From Pomphorhynchus laevis (lineage: Eukaryota; Acanthocephala; Palaeacanthocephala; Echinorhynchida; Pomphorhynchidae): a stretch of 64,000 nt of DNA. The stretch spans positions 1-64,000 of the forward strand of contig WNNJ02001036.1 of assembly GCA_012934845.2 (NCBI GenBank), in the 5' to 3' direction. The position numbers and the translations under genes are program-made. Below, piece by piece: positions 11,227 through 20,505 of this stretch. The notes beneath the pieces were generated by a model that was not told the origin of the DNA, did not search any database, and worked only from the letters and a program-made list of their open reading frames with translations. How positions within the stretch are numbered: position 1 is the stretch's first letter; each line of letters starts with the position of its first letter.

Positions 11227-11924
11227 CAGTCGAAATTCATCCAGTCTCCGTTCTTAATTCATATATTCACTTTAAATTAAAAACTTCTTGTGAATCCATA
11301 ATCTAAAGTGACATTTTCAGCTCATAGCTAATGAGCTATTAGTGGCAAACAAGATGATTGTATTCGGTTTGATTTCGTTCTGCAGTTGCTTAATAAAATC
11401 GAACCCCGTTTAGTTGTGAATAATGTCTTAGCATGTATTTCAACATGTGACTATTAATTTAATTCAATTTTACTATCTTTAATTTGCTATTAAATCACGA
11501 GTTTACATTTGCAATCACGAGTGGATTTTTTTCGAATAGATCTTTACTTTTTTAAATCGTCATTACATTGAATAAAATTCATTTGTCACGTGTTATTATT
11601 TTAAAACTCCTTTTGAAATTATTGATACAATCAGATGACTTCGAATTAGTAAAAATGTAGTTTTATATCAGCGAATGTTGTTTTAATTTGATTTAATCAT
11701 TTTCTATTATGAGTATAAGACGTGACTTGAATGTAAAGATGTATGATTGGCTGTATTAAAATTATAAGGTAAACAAAATTATTTTTGTCAAGAAAATTTC
11801 AAAATAAATTGCTTACAAATCTGTTTAATTTCTGATATAAAAAAATATTTAAAATTTAAAAAATACAGCAAATAACTATATAACCCATTAAAACTAAATT
11901 ATGGTTTTATAACTTTGGGTAGAG

Positions 11925-12642
11925 ATAAAACCCATTTTGACTACAAAATAAATGGACACTCAATAAAGCGAGTCTCAGAACATTTCGATCCGGGAATGAT
12001 AATTCATGAATCGCAAATGACAAGAGCAAACAGCGATCATCCGCTGTTGAAAGCGATACGCGCCTTATACTTCATCAGGACTTTGTAAAATTATCGGCAC
12101 AAATCTTCACCCAACTTTATTGTGCCCTAGTAAGACCATCACTGAATGTATAATTCGCCAAAGTACAATCAAGTCAATAATAGATAGCGATACCTCACTG
12201 ATAAAATAAAGCATTCAAGCAACTTAACCTTGAAGTAAAACTCTCTTAACAACACAACCGGGAAGCATGTCTGAGTATATTTACAGACGTGGTCTCAAGA
12301 CGTGATTAACTTAGAAAATGTACTCAGACATCCTTCCTGGTTGTGTTGCCAAGGGAGTTTTCAAGGTTAAGAAACTTGAATGTTTAATCAGTGAGGTATC
12401 GCTATCTTTTTTGACTTGATTGCACTTTGGCGAATTATACATTCATCTGATGATTTCCTGTGGATGTAGTTAGATTTCGAGAAAATATGAGACTGTGAGA
12501 CCATTGTACGATGCTGTTTAAAAAATTGTCGGGCAAGCTGTCTGAACGGACGGTAGATGTTTGGAATAGTTTGACTGAAGATATCGCTGCCGTCACCAAT
12601 TTCCTCGCTTTCAAAAACGGTTTGACGTTGGATATACGATGA
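11925..12642 (+). mobile_element. LINE RT/C-terminal remnant split by a foldback
   Basis: Two coding blocks of one LINE flank a foldback. The first (11925-12142) reads DYKINGHSIKRVSEHFDPGM and ends QLYCALVRPSLN, the conserved LYKSLVRPxLEY block after the RT. The second (12505-12642) reads LSGKLSERTVDVWNSLTEDI then FLAFKNGL, the VVxxWNSLPxxVV-xxFKxxL tail, with a stop at 12640. The region normally between them is missing or replaced by the foldback at 12143-12445. Confidence 0.65.
12143..12445. repeat. foldback, about 130-bp arms
   Basis: Left arm 12143-12282 and right arm 12316-12445 are reverse complements at roughly 85-90% identity, with a 33-nt loop. Both arms carry AATTCGCCAAAGT / ACTTTGGCGAATT and a GATAGCGATACCTCACTGAT block. 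There are no clear flanking target duplications. Origin unclear: an inverted duplication of LINE-flanking DNA, or a foldback element. Confidence 0.75.
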
Positions 12643-12789
12643 GGCTGATTTGTCACTTTTTCTAACTTATTAATTTAGTTGATCTTTTTTTTGTCTTGTG
12701 TGATCGGCTTAAAGCCTTTTGACTAATTCTGTACAAATATACAATATAACAGAAATATTCTTTGAAACCAATAATAAATTTAATTATAA

Positions 12790-12945
12790 ATAGGTTATAT
12801 TTCGGTATCATCATAAAGCGTATGAACAAATACACGGATTTTTGTTCGTACGCCTGATTATGATGGCACTTGTGACTTTCAGTTGTAACTGAAAAAGTAA
12901 TTGAAAAGATGACTATCATCAGCCGAAATATATCCGTTTATAATT
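12790..12945. repeat. inverted element with TTTCGG...CATCA ends
   Basis: About 30-bp inverted ends (TATATTTCGG at about 12796 and CCGAAATATA at about 12927), with CATCAT / ATGATG boxes just inside each end. It is similar in build to the PLE-linked foldback elements in the host gene's introns, but more degraded. Confidence 0.4.
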
Positions 12946-13679
12946 ACATTTATTTGCTACGAAAAAGAATAAAATTTTAATTATTTGACACATTATGTTA
13001 AAGTTTAAACAAATTTAATTGTACAAATTATACAAATTTAATCATCATTCACAAAGCCTGGTTAAAGCTCTCAGACTTTAGTGCCCATTTTATTTGCACT
13101 CTGGTTTATCAGAGGTGATATAATTCAGATTAGCTAACTGAGGATACGTATTTTATATTTATTTCGACGATACCGGGAGCTAATGGTAAAGGCAGTGATC
13201 CGAGATTTCCTGCAGAAGAGAATTAAAAATAATGCAAAATAAAAAATAAATAATTAAGTTATAATTAATAAAATAATTATAAATAATAAATACTTATCAG
13301 ATTTTATATAATTTATATTTATAAAGTTTAAATTTAAAATTGAAATATAAAATAAAGAACAATTTTTATGAATTGAATATTTCCATCAAATTTGAGTTCC
13401 TTTCTCTTTAATCTAATATATAAGATAAATTGATCATGTTTTTAAACCTGTTAATTTACAAAACGTTGATTTGTTGAATCAGATCAGGTAACTGAGTAAG
13501 TGCTCACCTTTCTGCATAATTAACTCACTTCTTTCGGACCCAAAGTCTACTTGGCGGACTTTAAACTAACCTCTCACTTTCTTCAACGCCAAGTAACATC
13601 GATTTAAACTTTTTTCTTCTTATCTTTAATCTAAATCTGATAATACTTTATCATATATCCCTGCAACTCTTCAATCGTC
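12946..13679. other. AT-rich stretch with repeat C lead-in
   Basis: Contains the AGATTAGCTAACTGAGGATA motif and the AT-rich TATATAATTTATATT flank shared with repeat C (about 13115-13390). No gene seen. Confidence 0.45.
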
Positions 13680-14825
13680 GACTACTCAATACAATTCTCT
13701 CTTTATGAACTCGTCTATCTGCTTCCCGTTTCTTCTGACGAAGTTGTAAAAGTACTCCTTTCATTGCTCAACAAATCTTCTCCTGCCAACCATCTTCATA
13801 CGTACTTACTTAAGTTTATTTTCCATTCGGTATCTTCGCTTTTGACAACCTTGTTCAATTCTTCTCTTCGCATCTACACATTTCCGTTGTTCGTTTTCCT
13901 GCCATTGTTCGTCCACTTCTGAAAAACACTCGACAGTTCATTTCCGTCTTCATATCGTCCTATATCTCTTCTCCCAACCTTATCAAAACTCTTTGAACGT
14001 CTTGTGCTATATCAGGTTAATACATATCTTATATCTTCAAATTTATATCCCCCATTTCAATCTGCTTTTTGTTCTAATCATTCCACAGAACTAGCGTGTC
14101 ACAAAGTCTTTGGTGATTTTATATTAATCTCAAGAGAAAAAACTGTAGCGTCATAAGGTCCCTTGACGTCATCTGCTTTTGACATCTTCGATCATTATAT
14201 TCTTCTATATCGGCTCCGTCATGACTATGCATTCTCTATCTCCCCTGTAGCCTGGTTTTCTTATATTTTATATGATTATTCTTTCACTGTTTATTCAGCT
14301 TCTGTCTCTAAATCGTCTTCTATCGCACACGGTGTTACTCAAGGCTCATTACTAGGTCCCGTTTTTTTACTTCTCTTCGATCTTTCTACAATAACCAATA
14401 CACAATTTTTATGTTATGCAATATGCTGATTACATTCTCCTCTACTCTTATTTATCATCCTCTTAAATCGATGATATGGATCCACTTCCTCGCGTTGCCT
14501 CTTATTATTAATATCGTATTCCTCGGTTTCCACTTTGACAACCATCTTTCTCTCAAGCTATTTGTTTCCGATAAAGTCTGCTCCTCGTTCCTGCTACCTC
14601 GTGATAATCGCCGTATTCGTAGATTGATCGACTTTCGCTCCTGCTTTTTCCCTTTTACCACTCTTTTATTTTCCCGAATCGATTATTGCCTTAACCTTTT
14701 CTCGAATTCTTTCAAAACTACTCTCTAACCTCTCCAATGTATTGTAAACTCAGCAGTTCAGGTTCTTCTATGTCTCCGCCGTTTTGACCACATATCTCAA
14801 TATATTTTTAATCTTTCCTAGTTTC
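13680..14825 (+). mobile_element. CR1/L2-like LINE, diverged 3' copy
   Basis: Reads VSSDEVVKVLLSLLNKSSPA then LPTLSKLFERLVLYQ, QSAFCSNHSTELACHKV, GVTQGSLLGPVFLLL (RT motif after the palm), FLGFHFDNHLSLK, LIDFRSC, and VLLCLRRFDHISQY. Order and spacing fit the same ORF2 as the long copy, but at much lower identity, so this is an older subfamily. Unlike the other copies it keeps the GSLLGP block. Many stops and frame changes. It ends abruptly at a palindrome cluster. Confidence 0.8.
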
Positions 14826-14878
14826 CCACGTGGGTAAATATTTACCCACGTGTGACAATGATTGTCACACGTGGGTAA
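14824..14878. repeat. nested palindrome cluster
   Basis: Three interlocking palindromes: CCCACGTGGG, GTGGGTAAATATTTACCCAC, and 18-bp arms TTACCCACGTGTGACAAT with their reverse complement around a single G. The cluster lies exactly at the junction between the diverged LINE copy and the long LINE copy. Confidence 0.85.
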
Positions 14879-14879
14879 G

Positions 14880-14973
14880 TATTAGGACTTCAGAATCCCA
14901 GGCATCTTGCCTTGCAGACAACGAATTCTACTGTGGCTACTGTTTGGCTAAGATGATAAATACGATGTAAAAT
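14880..14973 (+). pseudogene. LINE ORF1 N-terminal Cys-rich piece
   Basis: Reads ESQASCLADNEFYCGYCLAK, a C-x8-C-x2-C spacing like the end of the PHD/zinc motif found in ORF1 of some CR1-group LINEs. A stop follows after about 15 codons, then the 308-bp monomers. The start of ORF1 is not visible, so the true 5' end may be lost. Confidence 0.4.
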
Positions 14974-15870
14974 GAAATAGAGAGTCTCAAGACAAATATA
15001 TTGAAACTATCTGGCAATGCAGCGATGTCCACACATGCCTCTTCGTATTGTAATAAGTTTCAACCTCGACGCCTAATTCTTCCGCATTCGATTGCTTCTA
15101 AGAATGCCAAATCTCCCATCTCTTCTACAGGTATTACTATACATCCTTCAATTTTGCCCAATCAATCAGCTCAATCTTCTGATGTTACTGTCATTGACCA
15201 TTTGCAACCCAGTATTTAATTAGTCGTATCAGATAAATCACCTTACATTTCATCACCTTTTTTGAAATAAATCACTTTTTTGAAATAGAGAGTCTCAAGA
15301 CAAATATATTGAAACTATCTGGCAATGCAGCGATGACCACACATGCCTCTTCGTATTGTAAAAAGTTTCAACCTCGACGCCTAATTCTTCCGCATTCGAT
15401 CGCTTCTAAGAATGCCAAATCTCCCATCTCTTCTACAGGTATTACTATACATCCTTCAATTTTGCCCAATCAATCAGCTCAATCTTCCGATGTTACTGTC
15501 ATTGACCATTTGCAACCCAGTATTTAATTAGTCGTATCAGATAAATCACCTTACATTTCATCACCTTTTTTGAAATAAATCACTTTTTTGAAATAGAGAG
15601 TCTCAAGACAAATATATTGAAACTCTCTGGCAATGCAGCGATGACCACACATGCCTCTTTGTATTGTAATAAGTTTCAACCTCGATGCCCAATTCTTCCG
15701 CATTCGATTGCTTCTAAGAATGCCAAATCTCCCATCTCTTCTACAGGTATTACTATACATCCTTCAATTTTGCCCAATCAATCAGCTCAATCTTCTGATG
15801 TAACTGTCATTGACCATTTGCAACCCAGTATTTCTTTTGTCGTATAAGATAAATCACCTTACATTTCTAC
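14974..15870 (+). repeat. 308-bp tandem repeat in LINE 5' part, 2.9 copies
   Basis: Units start at 14974, 15282 and 15590 with the exact period 308, and over 97% identity. Each contains the same 72-codon frame with NAAMxTHASSYCNKFQPRR and NAKSPISSTGITIHPS. The frames in units 1 and 2 stop after LQPSI; unit 3 runs on four codons (SFVV) before its own stop. Either ORF1 coding sequence was tandemly duplicated or these are promoter-like 5' monomers as in some other LINEs. Confidence 0.9.
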
Positions 15871-15885
15871 CCCTCATTGCGTTTC

Positions 15886-15936
15886 TACGTCATCATCAGA
15901 TAATCCATCATCAGATAATCCATCATCAGATAATCT
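15886..15936 (+). repeat. 15-bp repeat, 3 units
   Basis: CATCATCAGATAATC repeated three times inside the LINE ORF1 region. Confidence 0.9.
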
Positions 15937-16089
15937 GAATTAGCCGCAAATTGTATCGCAGCAAGATGGATTTTGTCAAGTTTATGATAAATCTACCGAG
16001 ACAGTGACGGAGCCGCAAATTGTTACAACTAATGTATTTTCACTCCCCGACACCCCACGTCCCGTCCTTCCCGTCTCGTTTATAATACC

Positions 16090-16779
16090 TTGCATCCATC
16101 AATCAAAATCACCTCCAACAACCTCCACTATCCTTCCACTCATAACCTTTCATCACATCGCTTGCCACCCTCTTTATTATCATTATCCTCTATGTATCCC
16201 GTCGTCAAACCAAATCCCTCCAAATCATCAACTGCCAGCTCTTCTATCGTGATCTCACCTACTCACGTCAGTCGTCCTCCTTTACGGAAGCGCTTTGCTT
16301 CTCGCGATCGTTGCGTCATTGTCACTAATATCACGCCTTCTAACTCCTTATCTCCACAAGCACGTCTAGACCACGATGTTTCCGCCTTCAGATCTATCCT
16401 CTCGTCTATTGTCCCTGCGGATAAACCATCCTTTTTCAAGGACATTTCTCCTGTCGCATTCATCCGTCTAAACAAATCTTCTCAATCTAATCCTTCCCAG
16501 CCCCCTCTCCTAAAAATTGTTTTCAAGCATCGCTCTCACGCGTCTTCTGTCCTCTCTCAACGATTCAAACTCATGTCATCTTCAACCACTCGAATTTTCC
16601 CCGATCGCGCCCCTTCTGAAATCGCTCAAATCTCTTCAGCCCGCATCGAAAAACGCCGTCGCGAGGAAAACGGCGAAACATCACTCTCAATCCGAAACAT
16701 AGACGGAAATTTTCAAGTTGTCCACACCCGTCCAAAAATTCGATGGCGCTCCATCTCTCCTATGTGTCTTCTCCACTAG
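16090..16779 (+). pseudogene. LINE ORF1p-like C-terminal part
   Basis: A 229-codon open frame, Ser/Pro-rich at the N-side. After about residue 70 it reads RDRCVIVTNI, then QPPLLKIVFKHRSHASSVLS, FPDRAPSEIAQ, SLSIRNIDGNFQVVHTRPKI and RWRSISP. The RPLLKVVF-x(n)-D-x-S-x-x-E and G-x-x-L-x-IRNI pattern is that of ORF1 proteins of CR1-type LINEs (RNA-binding chaperone role). It overlaps the ORF2 start at 16743 in another frame. It may be intact at its C-terminus, but the N-terminal half of ORF1 is disrupted. Confidence 0.6.
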
Positions 16780-17400
16780 ACTCTTTCGCCACAACACACG
16801 GTTTCCACATCGGTCTCCTTAACACTAGATCTATTCTCAATAAATCCGATCTTATCCTCAACCTATTCACCAAGCAATCCATCGATATCTTCTGCCTCAC
16901 CGAATCCTGGCACTCAGATTCCGACGACCTTTCCATTCGCCGTCTGCTCTCTGCCGGTTGCTCCCTAGTCGAATCCGCCCGCCCCCTCAGCTCATGCCCT
17001 TCTAAATTCTCTAATCATGGCGGCATCGTCGCATTCGCGCGTCACCCCTTCACTCGTTCTAGACGACTTCAACATCCGCCTAGACCGCCCCTCTTCCACG
17101 GATTCCATCCGGTTCATCAACATTCTATCCAACTACAATTACAAACTAATCTCCACTGCCCCCACACATATACTTGGCGGGGCACTCGACATCATCGCTG
17201 TCCCCGATCATTTTGCTGCCTACACCTCACTGTCCATCTCTGATCCTGGTCTATCCGATCACTTTCTTATCAACCTTGATCTCACTCACAATCACACCCC
17301 TCCTCACACACCTACAATCCTACGTCGCCCTTGGAGAAATCTTGACCTCTCCCTTCTCTGCTCTGCCTTACTCCAATCATCTCTATCATTACCACAATAA
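16743..17400 (+). pseudogene. LINE ORF2 endonuclease, internally deleted
   Basis: Begins MALHLSYVSSPLDS, then GLLNTRSILNKSDLILNLF (N for metal binding), DIFCLTESWHSDSDD (catalytic E) and NHGGIVAF. The frame then changes, and DDFNIRLDRPSS (D-x-N motif), APTHILGGALDII and GLSDHFLINLDL (S-D-H) follow. The roughly 60 residues usually between the GG and DFN blocks are missing, so the enzyme cannot be functional. In life this domain nicks the target DNA to prime reverse transcription. Confidence 0.7.
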
Positions 17401-17468
17401 CATATTCATCTCCTCACGATCTCGCCTTTCTTTTCGACTCTGAACTCACATCAACTCTCGATATTCTC

Positions 17469-18440
17469 TTGCCCTTCAAGTCTCACCCACACCGTCGCTT
17501 GCACCGTGCCCCATGGTTTGACATCCAATGCCTACTATCAAAGCGTCGACTCCGCCATGCTTTTCGAGTCTATCACCGCTCTCTCAGACGTGATTTCCGC
17601 TCGATCACTCCGTCTTTCCGTGATTCCTATCTTGCTCTTCGCCGGTCTCATCTCAACCTACTGCGTACCAAATGCAACTCCTTCTGGCAGCATAAAATTA
17701 TCACTTCATTCAACTCTAAGACTCTATGGCATACTTTTAACTCAATCCTTGCTCGCTCCTCTTCGCCGTGCAACATCAATGCCAATGATTATTCGTCATT
17801 TCTCCAGACTAAAGTATCCACGTTGCTCTCTCACACCCCGGTCTCCATCCTATCCCACTCTGCCCAGTCTAATCTCATCCTTCCGGAACTCTTTCATCTT
17901 CTCCCTGTCTCACCTACAGAAGTATCATCTGTCCTCATGTCCTTGCCCAACAAAACCTCACCTGCCGATCCCCTGCCTACTCACATATTAAAATCTATAT
18001 GCTCATCGATATCCCCATTTCTCACAACCTTGTTTAACTCGTCCATCCGCAGTCGTATCTTCCCTTCACACTGGAAATCCGCAATCGTTCGTCCCCTCCT
18101 TAAGAAACAATCGCTCGACCCCTCCCTTCCTTCTAGCTATCGCCCCATTTCACTACTCTTTACTCTTTCAAAGCTCTTAGAACGCCTCATCTTAATACAA
18201 ATCAACGCTTATCTCTCCTCATCCAATCTGTACCCTCCTTTCCAATCCGCTTTCCGCTCTAATCACTCGACAGAAATCGCATGCATAAAAGTGTACAACG
18301 ACTTACTCATTTCTCGAGACAAGGCTCTATATAGTGTTCTCATCTCCCTCGAGATGAGAACAACTGTCTTTCTTCTATGGAATTCGCTCTCTTCGTGCAT
18401 CCGCTCGAATTCCTTGTTCATACTATTTAAAATTTAGGCT
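17469..18440 (+). pseudogene. LINE ORF2 reverse transcriptase, 5' part
   Basis: A 322-codon frame with the APWFDIQCLLSKRRLRHAFR linker, LPNKTSPADPLPTHILKSIC, WKSAIVRPLLKKQSLDPSLP, SSYRPISLLFTLSKLLERLI and FQSAFRSNHSTEIACIK. These are RT fingers and palm blocks 1-3 of the CR1/L2 group. After SVLISLE near residue 296 the frame runs into a 63-bp insert from another LINE family, and the catalytic F/YADD block is absent. Confidence 0.75.
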
Positions 18441-18459
18441 CCAACTGTCTTTCTTCTAT
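18361..18459 (+). other. 63-bp insert with 18-bp direct duplication
   Basis: The 18-mer CAACTGTCTTTCTTCTAT occurs at 18361-18378 and again at 18442-18459. The 63 bp between them match the 3' coding part of a second LINE subfamily (TGGAATTCGCTCTCTTCGTG near 19490). This looks like a small retroposed or template-switched patch with a target-site-like duplication. Confidence 0.75.
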
Positions 18460-18516
18460 CTACAAACGTCTCTCCAATCTCTATCTCGTTCTAAACCCCG
18501 AAAAGTCCAAAATAAT

Positions 18517-19203
18517 GTGGATCCTCCCCGTAAACCAAACATATCTCCTCCCACTGTATATTTTGCCTCATCAATCATCCCCATAGTCCACAATCTCACT
18601 TTCTTAGGCTTCCATTTCGATGATCACCTTTCCCTTAAACCCTTCGTCCGTGACAAGTTCCGCTCATCTAACTTAATTCTACTTGATATCCGCCGTATCT
18701 TCCCCCTTATCGACTTCCGTTCTTGTATGTCTCTTCTTTCATCGCTTCTTTTCCCTAAAATCGATTACTGCCTTAGCCTTTTCGCCAATTCTCCAAAATC
18801 CATCATCCTACCCCTACAACGAATAATCAACACCGCCGTTCGAGTGCTCTTTCGTCTCCGTCGCTTCGACCACACATCCACATATTTTGCCCAACTCTCC
18901 TGGCCCACCATCCACATCCGCATCAAACTCCGCCTTCTTCTCGTTACCTTTCGTCTCATCGCTGTCGGCTCCCCATCGTTCATCAACCTTCTTTTCTTAG
19001 ACGATACTCGCCCCACCTCGCTATCGCTTCGTTCCTGTCATACCCTCTTACTCCACGTTCCTAATTACTCCAACAACTACGGTCTCCGATCCTTCCTCGT
19101 CGCCGCCTCACTCGCCTGGAATCAACTCCCTCTCGACGTCCGCCGCGCCCCCTCCTTTATCATATTCAAACACCTCCTCCGTTCACACCTTCTTGACACC
19201 TGA
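18517..19203 (+). pseudogene. LINE ORF2 post-RT region and C-terminus
   Basis: A 228-codon frame: VHNLTFLGFHFDDHLSLKPF, ILLDIRRIFPLIDFRSC, FPKIDYCLSLFANSPKS, PLQRIINTAVRVLFRLRRFD, LSWPTIHIRIKLRLLLVTFR, SLAWNQLPLDVRRAPSFI and RSHLLDT. These match the thumb and C-terminal region of CR1/L2 LINEs. It is open from end to end and ends just before the 3' tail. Confidence 0.75.
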
Positions 19204-19274
19204 TTCACAGTCTTGTTTTGTTGTGGTCATGTAAGCGTGCGCTGGCACGCATTTGTCACGTTAAAATAAATCGT

Positions 19275-19648
19275 TTTTTTTTCACAATTAGCCATCTTGT
19301 CCATTTTCGTTTGATTATTCTGACCCATCATGTATTGCATCACAATTCCCCGTCATACTTACATCTTCCATATCTCGATGAATATCGTCCTGCTTCTTTA
19401 TCTTCTAGGTATCTCATTCCTTTCTTCACTACACTGCAATTTATCCGACAAATTACCGCCTCCATTTTTTCTGTTGCTGTTCCTCTTGAATGGAATTCGC
19501 TCTCTTCGTGCATCCGCTCGACTTCCTTGTTCATACTATTCCAAATATTTCTGCGGAGATTTTTCAGTTGACTCATTTTATTTTCAGTAAGCTTGCAAAC
19601 GGCGCTCCGTTCGCACACCCTCGCCACTTAAAATAAAGTTCTCTTATT
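19275..19648 (+). mobile_element. 3' end of a second CR1/L2-like LINE subfamily
   Basis: Frame 19218-19571 reads NSPSYLHLPYLDEYRPASLS, SVAVPLEWNSLSSCIR and TSLFILFQIFLRRFFS. These are C-terminal blocks homologous to, but distinct from, the family just upstream. It is followed by a different tail (GCAAACGGCGCTCCGTTCGC, CACTTAAAATAAAG). This is the apparent source family of the 63-bp insert at 18379-18441. Confidence 0.7.
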
Positions 19649-19734
19649 TAAAATATTTCGTTATAGATAAATTACGCTCACCTACCTTGATTCTCCGCAA
19701 CCTCCGTCAAATTCGTAGATTGATCGATTTCCCT

Positions 19735-19918
19735 TAATAATAATAATGAAGAGTGGTCCCGCTTCATCATCGGGTGCCCCTACGTCTTTCGACAACGCGA
19801 TCTTGTGGCTTTGACGTGTGCTTACAGAGAAGTCAATAGAGAGTGCATGCTCGCGGTTTGAACCCTGTACATAGAGTTTGCAATGCACACGCCTCCACCA
19901 TTCGGCCACGCGTGGCTC
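19735..19918 (-). mobile_element. tRNA-derived SINE
   Basis: Minus strand: a pol III A box TGGCCGAATGGTGG about 8 nt from the start, and a B box GGTTCAAACC about 50 nt further on, as in Leu/Ser-type tRNA. The region after the B box does not pair with the 5' end as a tRNA acceptor stem would, and a body of about 100 bp and an (ATT)n tail follow, so this is a SINE and not a tRNA gene. It is GC-richer than its surroundings and inserted in a LINE remnant. Confidence 0.75.
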
Positions 19919-19936
19919 AATAATAATACAATAATT

Positions 19937-19983
19937 TATTTAACGTGGCAAATGCGTGCAAAATGCACGCTTACATGACCACT
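19937..19983 (-). mobile_element. 3' tail of CR1/L2-like LINE, inverted
   Basis: Minus strand GGTCATGTAAGCGTGC followed by CACGCATTTGCCACGTTAAA matches the tail at 19225-19268. The 19984-20090 stretch may belong to the same insertion but matches nothing I can name. Confidence 0.7.
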
Positions 19984-20505
19984 AACAAACAAAAAAAGAA
20001 CATCAAAAGTCACAGATAATTTGTTAATTGTTGAAATGGAATTGGATTCGTCGTTTGAAGCACGCCATAGATGTTGATTGGCGGATATGAATAGGCAGTT
20101 GATTATGACTCATAGCTTCTCTCTTATTCTCAAGACTTGATTACTGTCAGAGTCTATTTTCCAACTCACCTAAATCCACTCTTCTTCCTTTACAACGCAT
20201 CGTCAACACAGCCTTCCGAATTCTCCGTCTTCGTCGTTTTGATCATATATCCCACAATCTTGCTTCTCTCGATTCTCTCACCATTTATTGTCGTGTTCAA
20301 ATTCGTCTTCTTATCATTGCTTTTCCGCCTTGTAACTTTTCATACCCCTTCATTTCTCAACCTTCCTCTTCTTGACAATTCTCGTCCTGATTGTTGTTCT
20401 TTGCGTTCCCTTAATTCCCTTCTTTTACATGTCCCAAACTACTCTACCTCTTTTGGCTTCCGTTCCTTCCTTGTGTATGCTCTTCTCTCTTAGAATTATC
20501 TGCCC

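Larger units (their letters stand above)
14880..19268 (+). mobile_element. CR1/L2-like LINE, near full-length, broken
   Basis: It runs from an ORF1 zinc-binding N-terminus through 308-bp monomers, ORF1 C-terminus (to 16779), ORF2 endonuclease (16743-17400), RT (17469-18440) and post-RT region (18517-19203) to a 3' tail GTGGTCATGTAAGCGTGCGC ... ACGTTAAAATAAATC. No poly-A tail is seen. Inactive: the endonuclease centre and the RT catalytic block are missing and several frames shift. Identity to the 2453-4071 copy is high, so the family was active fairly recently. Family placement rests on the LNTRSILNKSD, CLTESWH, SDH and RFDHxxxxxxxLSWxxxxxR patterns typical of the CR1/L2 group. Confidence 0.85.
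19655..20505 (+). mobile_element. third CR1/L2-like LINE remnant, split by insertions
   Basis: The first piece (19666-19734) reads DKLRSPTLILRNLRQIRRLI. The second (about 20095-20500) reads DYCQSLFSNSPKSTLLPLQR, then LRLRRFDHISHNLASLDSLT, NLPLLDNSRPD and HVPNYSTSFGFRSFLV. They are adjacent blocks of one ORF2 separated by a SINE (19735-19918) and an inverted LINE tail (19937-19983). Confidence 0.7.

Noticed and set aside
19735-19918. tRNA gene
   Set aside because: A and B boxes are present, but no acceptor-stem complement; SINE instead.
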